In this document: piece by piece, positions 30,501-37,724 of the stretch | Layout of the letters: each line of letters begins with the position of its first letter | Position numbering within the stretch: position 1 is the first letter of the stretch | NCBI GenBank assembly: GCA_910585415.1 | Contig: CAJUDT010000005.1 | Location: forward strand, 1-55,384 | Length of the DNA: 55,384 bases | Direction of reading: 5' to 3' | Source of the DNA: an uncultured Flavonifractor sp. | GTDB lineage: Bacteria; Bacillota; Clostridia; Oscillospirales; Oscillospiraceae | Made by a program: the position numbers and the translations under genes | The notes under the pieces: model-generated | The model's input: only the letters and a program-made list of their open reading frames with translations | What the model was told of the DNA's origin: nothing | The model's database searches: none

Positions 30501-32170
30501 TGGAACGAGAGGAACTCCCCCCGATCACCCGCCGGGAAATCGACGCCCTGGACCGGAATGCTCTGCTCTCCCTGGCCCGGCGGCACGCCAAGCTGCTGGG
30601 GAAGCCATACCCCAAGCGGATGGAGGAATTTTACTGCCCCCGCATTCTGGACGAACCCCGCCTGCTCCAGCGGCTGTGCGGCTTTGGGGTGGAGGCATTC
30701 ACGGAGCTGGTTCTGGAGCAGTCCCGCCGGGATTATATCGCCGGAGGACGGTGGGCGGCGGTGCTCATCTCTCAGGGCGGGACCCTGCCGGATGAGGTGT
30801 TGACCAAGCAAGAGGCCGTCATGCCGGACAGCCTCACCAAGGTCGAAGAAAACGACCATTTTCGGTCGGGGGTCATGGAGTACGACCGCCCTCTGGACTC
30901 CGCCCTGTTCCTGGAGGTGAGCCAGAAGGCCCGGGACCTCTGGGCCAGTCAGCTGGCCCGCTACCACACGCAGTCCGTCCGGTGCCGCCAGCTGGCCCAG
31001 GCCCTGGACCTGCGGGAACAGTGGCTGGGGGTGTCTCAGACGGACAGCGCGGAGGTGCTGTACGCCTTGGGGTGGACCCCTCTGGACGTGATGCTGTCCT
31101 ACCTCACCAGCTGTGTCTTTTCCTACTGCACCCCCGTTGACCCGGACTGCGCAGCAGCCGCCGCCCGCCGGGACCCGGAAGCTGCGGTCCGCCTTTTGGA
31201 CCCGGACGGCTGTCAGGCACAGTTTCCCAACGAGTTCCACCCCTCCTATTTTGAGGAAATGGCAAAGCTGTGGACGGAATTTTTCTATTTATTCTGCGGC
31301 TGGGAGGATACGTGCCCCCTGGAGCGGGGCCACCGGCGAAAAAAGATGTCCGCCCATTACCGGCAGATTCTGGAGCGGCGGAATACCCCGGATTGGGAGC
31401 GGCTGGTTCTTGCGGAGGAACTGCGGCGGACGGGCCTGCTGCCCTCAAAGGCGCCCCCGGACTGGGACAGCCCCAAGCTGCCCAAGCGGCAGAGGCTGGC
31501 TCTGACCCACGCGCTGACAGGCCACTATCAGTGGCGGCTCTCCGACCTGCTGGCGGCTCTGGCCTCCGCCGGGCGGCGGGAGGTGCTGACCGCCCTGGTG
31601 TGGGGCGTCTATGAGGCGGACCATTTGACGGCGGCGTTTCTGCTGGACGGGCAGGGGGCCGCCTGGGGGGAGGACGGCGAACAGCTGGAGCTCCCGCCGG
31701 AGGCCCGGGTGGGACTGGTGGTCCCGGCGGAGCTGTCCAGGGAACAGTTGGCTCTGTGGAAAAAGCGCCTCAAGGCGTCGGGGGGCAAGCCCCTTATCCG
31801 ACAGCTCACCCTCCCCGCCCAGCCCCCGGATTTTGCGGATTTCCAAGGGGCGGTCACCAAGCACATCACCCTCTACTCCGCCGCCGGAAAGTGGGGGTTG
31901 GATAAGGGGGATTTGTCCACCCACCGCCGGGCGGATTTGCGGGACCCCCTGCACGGCCTCGGGGCCCGGATTACCTTCGACACGGTCTGTGACGGCCCGG
32001 AGTACAGCGGCGACGAGGTGACCCTCCTGGACGTGTCCTTTTACCGGCTGGACCGGTCGCCCTTTGGGGACTATCTGCCCCGGCGGGCCCTCCTGCCCCC
32101 GGAGGCCCTTCCCGCCCGGTTTGTCTCCCTGGCCGGAGCCGCCTTCCGGCAGCTGGCGGGGGTGAAGTGA
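30497..32170 (+). CDS. DUF4132-domain protein
   Basis: The 557-aa product has no signal peptide or membrane helix. Its C-terminal half (residues about 370-550) resembles DUF4132 (a WKKRLKASGGKPLIRQLTLP segment and the terminal ITFDTVCDGPEYSGDEVTLL, then VSFYRLDR). The first half is helical and unrecognised. Function of the family is unknown. AAAGGAGGAC precedes ATGATG; the second ATG (30500) has better spacing, while the first overlaps the MATE stop by four bases. It is coupled to the exporter, an unusual partnership. Confidence 0.75.
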   Translation: MMEREELPPITRREIDALDRNALLSLARRHAKLLGKPYPKRMEEFYCPRILDEPRLLQRLCGFGVEAFTELVLEQSRRDYIAGGRWAAVLISQGGTLPDEVLTKQEAVMPDSLTKVEENDHFRSGVMEYDRPLDSALFLEVSQKARDLWASQLARYHTQSVRCRQLAQALDLREQWLGVSQTDSAEVLYALGWTPLDVMLSYLTSCVFSYCTPVDPDCAAAAARRDPEAAVRLLDPDGCQAQFPNEFHPSYFEEMAKLWTEFFYLFCGWEDTCPLERGHRRKKMSAHYRQILERRNTPDWERLVLAEELRRTGLLPSKAPPDWDSPKLPKRQRLALTHALTGHYQWRLSDLLAALASAGRREVLTALVWGVYEADHLTAAFLLDGQGAAWGEDGEQLELPPEARVGLVVPAELSREQLALWKKRLKASGGKPLIRQLTLPAQPPDFADFQGAVTKHITLYSAAGKWGLDKGDLSTHRRADLRDPLHGLGARITFDTVCDGPEYSGDEVTLLDVSFYRLDRSPFGDYLPRRALLPPEALPARFVSLAGAAFRQLAGVK

Positions 32171-32196
32171 GGGGGTAAAATCGTTCCGAAAAAGGC

Positions 32197-32226
32197 TTGC
32201 CACCGTCTGCGGTCATGTGATATACT
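32197..32226 (+). promoter_or_regulatory. Promoter of the 162-aa membrane protein gene
   Basis: TTGCCA (32197-32202), 18 bases, TATACT (32221-32226), 31 bp before the start. Confidence 0.6.
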
Positions 32227-32256
32227 GAAGAAAATAATGTAAGGGGGGTCGTTTTG

Positions 32257-32745
32257 ATGTTTCGCGTACTGAGAAACACATGTGTGGCCGTTTTGTTGGT
32301 ATTTTTGTGTACCATACCGGTGTTCTATGGACTTATCGTTGCCAGCATAGATATCCACGGCATTTACTATCCCTATATCATGGCCCGGCTGCTGCGATTC
32401 CCGCTGTTGATTCTCACCATTGGCCTGATTACCCGCAGAAACAACCGGGACCTGCTCAACCAGGAGGACTGCCAAAAGGACCGGGACCTCATCTTCAAGC
32501 TCACCTGCGTGTGTCTGTGCTTGGCCGCTTATATGTACATCACCGGCCGGTATCAGCACATTTACGGCGTGCTCTCCGGTATGTTTTGGATATTCCACCC
32601 GGACAGGACGCCCATGGTTCTCACCTGCCTGTGGGAGCAGCTGTTCTCCGGGGATCTGTTCTGGATTCTCCTTTTGAGTCTGGCCATTGTGTTTTGTCCT
32701 CCCCTCTCCGCCATTCGGGGCCGGAGGAAATCGCCCAGCCTATAA
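32257..32745 (+). CDS. Small multi-pass membrane protein of unknown function
   Basis: The 162-aa product has about four hydrophobic helices: residues 5-28, 42-58, 79-97 and 126-150. A charged cytoplasmic-looking loop (TRRNNRDLLNQEDCQKDRDL) separates helices 2 and 3, and the C-terminus is basic. I do not recognise a family. AAGGGGGG lies about nine bases before the ATG; a TTG one codon earlier is less likely. It has its own promoter and terminator, so it is a monocistronic unit. Confidence 0.75.
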   Translation: MFRVLRNTCVAVLLVFLCTIPVFYGLIVASIDIHGIYYPYIMARLLRFPLLILTIGLITRRNNRDLLNQEDCQKDRDLIFKLTCVCLCLAAYMYITGRYQHIYGVLSGMFWIFHPDRTPMVLTCLWEQLFSGDLFWILLLSLAIVFCPPLSAIRGRRKSPSL

Positions 32746-32751
32746 AAACCG

Positions 32752-32785
32752 GCAGGCAGTCGCTCCATCGGGAGGGACTGCCTGC
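32752..32785 (+). terminator. Terminator after the 162-aa membrane protein gene
   Basis: A perfect ten-bp stem (GCAGGCAGTC and GACTGCCTGC) is followed by TTTGTCATT. Confidence 0.7.
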
Positions 32786-32803
32786 TTTGTCATTGCCAGC
32801 GGC

Positions 32804-32832
32804 TTGTAAAACCGGGCCGGATGTCCTATAAT
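32804..32832 (+). promoter_or_regulatory. polA promoter
   Basis: TTGTAA (32804-32809), 17 bases, TATAAT (32827-32832). Because the -10 box lies inside any longer reading of polA beginning at 32821, it argues for the downstream TTG start. Confidence 0.65.
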
Positions 32833-32889
32833 AACAGTTATCACAGATTTCCCGCGCCCTCCCGGCGCGGACGGCGAGGTGGAACAACA

Positions 32890-35568
32890 TTGAAACTCAT
32901 GGTCATTGACGGCAACTCCATCATCAACCGCGCCTTTTACGGCGTAAAAATGCTCTCCACACGGGACGGACAGCCCACCAACGCGGTGTACGGCTTCCTG
33001 ACCATCCTTCAAAAGCTCCTGGACGAGGAAGCCCCCGACGCGCTCTGCGTCACTTTCGATATGCGGGCCCCCACCTTCCGGCATCTGGCCTACGCGGGCT
33101 ACAAGGCCCAGCGGAAGGGAATGCCCGAGGAGCTGTTGAGCCAAATGCCCCTTTTGAAGGAAGTTCTGGACGCCATGAATATCCCCCGGTACGAGCTGGA
33201 GGGCTGGGAGGCCGACGACCTCATCGGCACCATCGCCGCCAGAGACACCGCCGCCGGGTGGGAGACGGTGGTGGTCACCGGGGACAAGGACTCCCTCCAG
33301 CTCATTGACGGGCATACCAGGGTCAAGCTGGTCTCCACCCGCATGGGGCAGACCACCACCAAGGAAATGACCCCCGACACCTTTCAGGAGGCCTACGGCT
33401 TTGCCCCCATCCACATCATCGACCTCAAGGCCCTTATGGGGGACGCCAGCGACAACATCCCCGGCGTCAAGGGGGTGGGCGAAAAGACCGCTATGGCCCT
33501 GGTGCGGCTCTACCACTCCATTGACCATCTGTACAGCCACATGCCGGATATCTGCATGGCCCCCGACACCCCCGCCAAGCCGGGGGTGGTCAAGAAGCTC
33601 GCCGAGGGGGAGGCCAGCGCCCGCATGTCCTACGACCTGGCCACCATCCGCCGCGACGCCCCCCTGGACTTCACCCCGGAGGCCAACCGGCGGCAGGAGG
33701 TCAACGGCCCGGCCCTCTACGAGCTCTTCCTGAAGCTGGAATTTTCCAAGCTCATTGACAAGCTGGGCCTCAAGCCCGGCCCGGCGGGCGGCGCGGCCCG
33801 TACCGGCACAGCGTTGGAGCCGCTGCTTCCCGAAACCCTGGAGGACCCCCAGCGGGTGGAGGAACTGCTGACCCTATGGGCGGGGCTGGACCATGTGGGG
33901 GTGCTGGCGCTGCCGGGGCTGGACCGGCTGGCGGTGTCCTGGCGGGATGGAGCGGCCCCCCGCCGGGCGGTGGTGTGCTGCGCAGACCGGCTGGAGAATT
34001 ACAACCACCTGCTGCGGGAACTCTTCTCCGCCAAAATCAAAAAGGTCTCCCACAACATCAAGGATTTTATGCGCGCGCTGCTGGACGAGGGGCTGTCCAC
34101 CGAGGGCTTTGTGTTTGACACCGCCCTTGCGGCCTATCTCCTGGCCCCCACCGACGGCAGCTATGATTTGGAAAAGCTCAGTGTGTCCTATTTCAATCAG
34201 GCCCTCCCCAAGGCGGCGGAGTACCTGGACACGGACGCTTTCGGTCCCCTCTCGGACCCCGCCGGGCCTACGGCGGCGCTGGCGGCCCATTTGGGTCTGG
34301 TGGAGGGCCTCTACGACCTCTTCCCCCCCAAGCTGGAGGAACTGGGCATGACGCGGCTGTATCAAGAGGTGGAGCTCCCCCTGTGCCCGGTGCTGGCGGA
34401 GATGGAGCAGGCGGGCTTTCTGGTGGACCGGAAAGCTCTGGCGGAATTTGGCGTCATGCTGGACCAGCGCCTTCAGACCGACGAGGCCGCGATCTACGCG
34501 CTGGCTGGGGAAGCGTTCAACATCAACTCCACCCAGCAGCTGGGGCATATTCTCTTTGACAAGCTGGGCCTCCCCCCGATGAAAAAGACCAAAACCGGCT
34601 GGTCCACCAACGCGGAGGTCCTGGAAAAGCTCCGGGGCAAGCACCCCATCCTCGACAAAATCCTGGAATACCGGCAGTATGCCAAGCTCAAGAGCACCTA
34701 TGTGGACGGCCTGAGCAAGGTCATCGCCCCCGACGGGCGGATTCACACCTCTTTTCAAAATACCGTCACCGCCACCGGGCGGCTGTCCTCGGTGGAGCCC
34801 AATTTGCAAAATATCCCCGTGCGCACCGAGCTGGGCGCACAGCTGCGCCGGATGTTCGTGGCCCAGCCGGGTCATGTGCTGGTGGACGCAGACTACTCGC
34901 AGATTGAGCTGCGCCTTCTGGCCCACATCGCCGGGGACCAGCACATGATTGACGCCTTTTTGTCCGGGGAGGACATTCATACCGTCACCGCCGCCCAGGT
35001 TTTCGGCGTGCCCGCCGGGGAGGTCACCCACGAAATGCGCCGCCGGGCCAAGGCGGTGAACTTCGGCATTGTCTACGGCATTTCGGACTTCTCCCTGTCC
35101 CAGGATATCGGCGTTACCCGGAGCGAGGCCAAGGCCTATATGGACAAATACTTTGAAACATACTCCGGTGTGCGGGCCTATATGACCGGCGTGGTGGAGC
35201 GGGCCCGGACCGACGGCTATGTGTCCACCCAGATGGGCCGCCGCCGGTGGCTGCCGGAGCTGCGGTCCTCCAACTTCAACACGCGCTCCTTCGGGGAGCG
35301 GGTGGCCCTGAATATGCCCATCCAGGGGACCGCCGCCGATATCATCAAGCTGGCCATGATTCGCGTGCGGGACGCCCTCCAGGCCCAGGGCCTCGCGGCC
35401 CGGCTGGTGCTCCAGGTCCACGACGAGCTGATTGTGGAGTGTCCCCAGGGGGAGGCGGAGCAGGTCCAGGCGCTGCTGGCCCGGGAGATGGCGGCGGTGG
35501 CGGATCTGGCGGTCCCCCTCACCGCCGACGCCCACGCCGGACACAGCTGGGCGGAGGCCAAGGGTTAG
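32890..35568 (+). CDS. polA: DNA polymerase I
   Basis: Pol I fills repair gaps and removes Okazaki primers. The 892-aa product has the 5'-3' exonuclease (about 1-270; MVIDGNSIINRAFYGV, EADDLIGT, GDASDNIPGVKGVGEKTA) and a degenerate 3'-5' exonuclease (about 310-480). The polymerase domain has motif A DADYSQIELRLL, motif B RRRAKAVNFGIVYG and motif C HDE at 844-846. The 3'-5' domain lacks the DxE metal site (VGVLALPGLDRL), so proofreading is probably absent, as in other Firmicutes. The start is TTG at 32890 (MKLMVIDG...), preceded by GAGGTGG. Upstream in-frame ATG 32821 overlaps the promoter. Confidence 0.95.
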   Translation: MKLMVIDGNSIINRAFYGVKMLSTRDGQPTNAVYGFLTILQKLLDEEAPDALCVTFDMRAPTFRHLAYAGYKAQRKGMPEELLSQMPLLKEVLDAMNIPRYELEGWEADDLIGTIAARDTAAGWETVVVTGDKDSLQLIDGHTRVKLVSTRMGQTTTKEMTPDTFQEAYGFAPIHIIDLKALMGDASDNIPGVKGVGEKTAMALVRLYHSIDHLYSHMPDICMAPDTPAKPGVVKKLAEGEASARMSYDLATIRRDAPLDFTPEANRRQEVNGPALYELFLKLEFSKLIDKLGLKPGPAGGAARTGTALEPLLPETLEDPQRVEELLTLWAGLDHVGVLALPGLDRLAVSWRDGAAPRRAVVCCADRLENYNHLLRELFSAKIKKVSHNIKDFMRALLDEGLSTEGFVFDTALAAYLLAPTDGSYDLEKLSVSYFNQALPKAAEYLDTDAFGPLSDPAGPTAALAAHLGLVEGLYDLFPPKLEELGMTRLYQEVELPLCPVLAEMEQAGFLVDRKALAEFGVMLDQRLQTDEAAIYALAGEAFNINSTQQLGHILFDKLGLPPMKKTKTGWSTNAEVLEKLRGKHPILDKILEYRQYAKLKSTYVDGLSKVIAPDGRIHTSFQNTVTATGRLSSVEPNLQNIPVRTELGAQLRRMFVAQPGHVLVDADYSQIELRLLAHIAGDQHMIDAFLSGEDIHTVTAAQVFGVPAGEVTHEMRRRAKAVNFGIVYGISDFSLSQDIGVTRSEAKAYMDKYFETYSGVRAYMTGVVERARTDGYVSTQMGRRRWLPELRSSNFNTRSFGERVALNMPIQGTAADIIKLAMIRVRDALQAQGLAARLVLQVHDELIVECPQGEAEQVQALLAREMAAVADLAVPLTADAHAGHSWAEAKG

Positions 35569-35618
35569 GTTACGCGCATAATCAAAACAGCGGGGAAAGC
35601 GCCCCAAACAAAATCGCA

Positions 35619-35648
35619 AAAATTTTCGGGAAATTTTGCAGAAATTTT
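35619..35648 (+). promoter_or_regulatory. Three phased AAATTTT repeats before the LacI-type gene (operator candidate)
   Basis: AAATTTT starts at 35620, 35631 and 35642, an exact 11-bp period. The first two copies form a near-palindrome (35619-35637). Regular AT tracts of this kind can bend DNA; autoregulation by the LacI-type protein is an inference. A possible -10, TAGAAT, is at 35662-35667, but no good -35 pairs with it. Confidence 0.5.
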
Positions 35649-35707
35649 GGGAGGAATGTGGTAGAATGGGGAAAAGGCCCGCAGCGGCCGCAAGGGAGGG
35701 ACTGCCC

Positions 35708-36742
35708 ATGGCAGCACAGCGCGTTCGTATCATCGACATCGCCCAGGAGCTGGGGGTGAGCACCGCCACCGTTTCCAATGTGATTCACGGCAAAACCAAA
35801 AAAATCTCCGACCAGACGGTGCGCCGGGTGCAGGAGGCGTTGGAGCGGCGGCAATATGTCCCCAGCATGGCGGGCATCCTTCTGGCCCAGAACAGCTCCC
35901 GGATTGTGGGCGCGGCGGTCAGCGGCCAGGGGCCCTACGGGTGTCACCCCCTGGAGGACAGTCTGGTTTCCGCCGCCCTGAGCCGCCTGTCCGCCGCCCT
36001 TCAGGAGGCCGGGTATTTTTTGATGGTCCTGGTGGCCCAGGACTGGCGGGAAATCCCCCGGCTGGCCTCCATGTGGAATATGGAGGGGGTCATCGTCATG
36101 GGCTTCAGCCAGCCCGAGTGGACCGGCCTCAAGGACGGACTCTCGGTCCCCCTGGTGGTCCTTGACGGCACCTCGGATGAGCCGGTGTGCGGCCCTTCCC
36201 TGGACGATTTCGGCGGGGGCCGTCTGATGGGGGAGCATTTTCGGGAAATGGGCTACCGCCGGACCCTGTGCCTCGCCAGCGGCCTGACCGGCGCGGAGGA
36301 CCGGCGCTTTCAGGGCTTCCAGGAGGGCCTGGGGGGCGGCACGGCGGAATTTTTCCAGGTCCCCGCAGACGTCCGGGAGCGCAGGCGCTTCTGCGAGAGC
36401 CAGCTGGACCGCCTCAACGCCTGTCAGGCCATTTTCGCCCTGTCCGACATCTACGCGGCCGAGCTGTCCGTTCTGCTCCAGGAGAAGGGCCTGCGCATCC
36501 CGGAAGATGTGGCGGTGGCTGGTTTTGGCGACACCCCCCTGAGCCGGCAGGTCTATCCTCCCCTGACCACCATCCGCCAGGATTGGGACCAGCAGGCCCG
36601 TCAGGCGGTGGAGCAGCTTCGCCGCCTCCGCCAGGACGGAGATGCGCCGGAGCCCGTCCCCCTGACCCTGTCCCTCGTCCCCCGGCGCAGCACCCTGGGA
36701 CGCCGCCCGCAGATGCGGCGGCGGGCCCGTCTGTACCCCTAG
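35708..36742 (+). CDS. LacI family transcriptional regulator
   Basis: The 344-aa regulator has an N-terminal LacI HTH (IIDIAQELGVSTATVSNVIH, residues about 7-26) and hinge. A periplasmic-binding-like effector domain follows, ending with the conserved DVAVAGFGDTPLSRQVYPPL, then TTIRQD. GGGAGGG is seven bases before ATG 35708; an upstream ATG in the same frame at 35666 lies within the AT-rich leader. It is a single-gene unit ending at a strong terminator. No sugar genes adjoin it, so its regulon is elsewhere or it controls itself. Confidence 0.88.
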   Translation: MAAQRVRIIDIAQELGVSTATVSNVIHGKTKKISDQTVRRVQEALERRQYVPSMAGILLAQNSSRIVGAAVSGQGPYGCHPLEDSLVSAALSRLSAALQEAGYFLMVLVAQDWREIPRLASMWNMEGVIVMGFSQPEWTGLKDGLSVPLVVLDGTSDEPVCGPSLDDFGGGRLMGEHFREMGYRRTLCLASGLTGAEDRRFQGFQEGLGGGTAEFFQVPADVRERRRFCESQLDRLNACQAIFALSDIYAAELSVLLQEKGLRIPEDVAVAGFGDTPLSRQVYPPLTTIRQDWDQQARQAVEQLRRLRQDGDAPEPVPLTLSLVPRRSTLGRRPQMRRRARLYP

Positions 36743-36807
36743 CGCCGGCGGGGGTTACGCGTTTTACTTACGGAGCGCCTCCGGCGGCGCGGCTGGAATT
36801 TCATGCA

Positions 36808-36842
36808 CCGGGCGCGGCAGTCCCTTAGACCGCCGCGCCCGG
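36808..36842 (+). terminator. Terminator after the LacI-type gene
   Basis: An 11-bp GC-rich stem (CCGGGCGCGGC and GCCGCGCCCGG) is followed by TTTTT (36843-36847). Confidence 0.9.
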
Positions 36843-36885
36843 TTTTTGTCCCTCTTCCCCAATGATTCCAGGCATTTTTGGGCAT

Positions 36886-37079
36886 AAAAGATGCCCCACA
36901 AGGTATAAACCTCATGGGGCGGCCCCGCTCTGGCCGTGCGGACTCATCTAAAACCTGCACGAGATGGCAGGTGGGTCGCCTCCACGATAGTTCGTCGCTT
37001 CCAACTTCCAGCACCCCGCAGAGGGGAGCCGGGAGGCCTGCGGTCGCTACCGTGAGTCCAGCGTCCCGTTTCAGAAATG
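36886..37079 (-). ncRNA. ssrS: Probable 6S RNA
   Basis: The stretch between the convergent LacI-type gene and DUF1292 gene has no coding frame but can fold on the minus strand into a long rod. Nested pairings are 37053-37059 with 36940-36946 (GGACTCA/TGAGTCC), 37032-37037 with 36978-36983 (GCCTCC/GGAGGC), and an apical CCCC/GGGG at 37014-37026. A side hairpin (ACCTGC/GCAGGT, 36953-36972) lies on the 3' strand of the bubble. This closing stem, bubble and 3' side hairpin match 6S RNA architecture, and the segment CGACCCACCTGC recalls Firmicutes 6S. The RNA would end at the terminator 36893-36920. About 194 nt is a typical length. A -10-like TATTTA lies at 37086-37091. The 5' end is approximate. 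Confidence 0.65.
36893..36920 (-). terminator. Terminator of the 6S-like RNA
   Basis: On minus, GCCCCATGAGG pairs with CCTTGTGGGGC around a six-base loop, followed by ATCTTTT. It faces the LacI terminator from the opposite side. Confidence 0.75.
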
Positions 37080-37137
37080 TGGGTTTAAATAAAGCCCATC
37101 ACGCACCGAGCAGGAAAATCATTCACACCGGGGGAAC

Positions 37138-37443
37138 TCAGCCGTCCTCCTCGCGGAACAGGGTTTCCATAAATTGTTGATAGACCAGCTCCAATTCCTC
37201 TTCGCTGTCCAGGGTGGAGAGCTGCTCCTCGCCGTCGGCTTCCACCACCTTGAGGATAATCAGGCCGTATTCCTCGTCCAGGTCCACGTCCTGGGGGCCG
37301 TCCCCCTCTTCACCCTCCACGGCGGGGAAAAAGGCCATGTAGGTCTGACCGTTGTACTCTATTGTGTCCAGATGCTCCAGTTCAAATTCGTTGCCGTCCT
37401 CGTCGGTGACGGTGATGAAGTCTGGGCCAAATTCTTCGCTCAT
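37138..37443 (-). CDS. DUF1292 family protein
   Basis: This small, very acidic protein (101 aa) has the DUF1292 pattern: ITVTDEDGNEFELEHLDTIE, then a YMAFFPAVEG stretch and a C-terminal EEELELVYQQFMETLF. The function is unknown; the family is widespread in Firmicutes. ATG 37443 gives the family-typical N-terminus, although the nearest GGAAGG is about 12 bases away. It has its own promoter (37489-37517) divergent from PBP1A and is followed by the 6S-like RNA. Confidence 0.88.
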   Translation of the reverse strand: MSEEFGPDFITVTDEDGNEFELEHLDTIEYNGQTYMAFFPAVEGEEGDGPQDVDLDEEYGLIILKVVEADGEEQLSTLDSEEELELVYQQFMETLFREEDG

Positions 37444-37488
37444 GGTTTTCACCAACCTTCCCTTGGGGCACTTGTTTGCTTTGGCTAT

Positions 37489-37517
37489 ATTGTATCCTGT
37501 TCCGGGGAAAAATGCAA
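37489..37517 (-). promoter_or_regulatory. DUF1292 promoter
   Basis: On minus, TTGCAT (37512-37517), 17 bases, TACAAT (37489-37494), 46 bp before the start. Confidence 0.7.
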
Positions 37518-37589
37518 GAGGAAGTATTGGTAAATTTCTGACACACGCCAGATATGGCAGATTTTTGTAAAATATGGGAATCATTAGGG

Positions 37590-37617
37590 TGGACAAATTT
37601 GGCAGTCATGCTATAAT
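37590..37617 (+). promoter_or_regulatory. PBP1A promoter
   Basis: TGGACA (37590-37595), 16 bases, TATAAT (37612-37617); it gives a leader of about 100 nt before the TTG start. Confidence 0.65.
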
Positions 37618-37724
37618 AGAGCCATGTTTTTTCGGCGGTGCGCTCCGCCCGCCGGTTTTTTGAACCTATTTCTTCCCCCGCCGCTCCGGCGGGGCCCGTC
37701 CCCTGTTATGGAGGTGTTTTCATT

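Noticed and set aside
36886..37079. Riboswitch or T-box interpretation of the non-coding stretch
   Set aside because: It lies downstream of DUF1292 and faces the LacI terminator, so no gene follows it on the transcribed strand; no T-box or known aptamer motif is visible.
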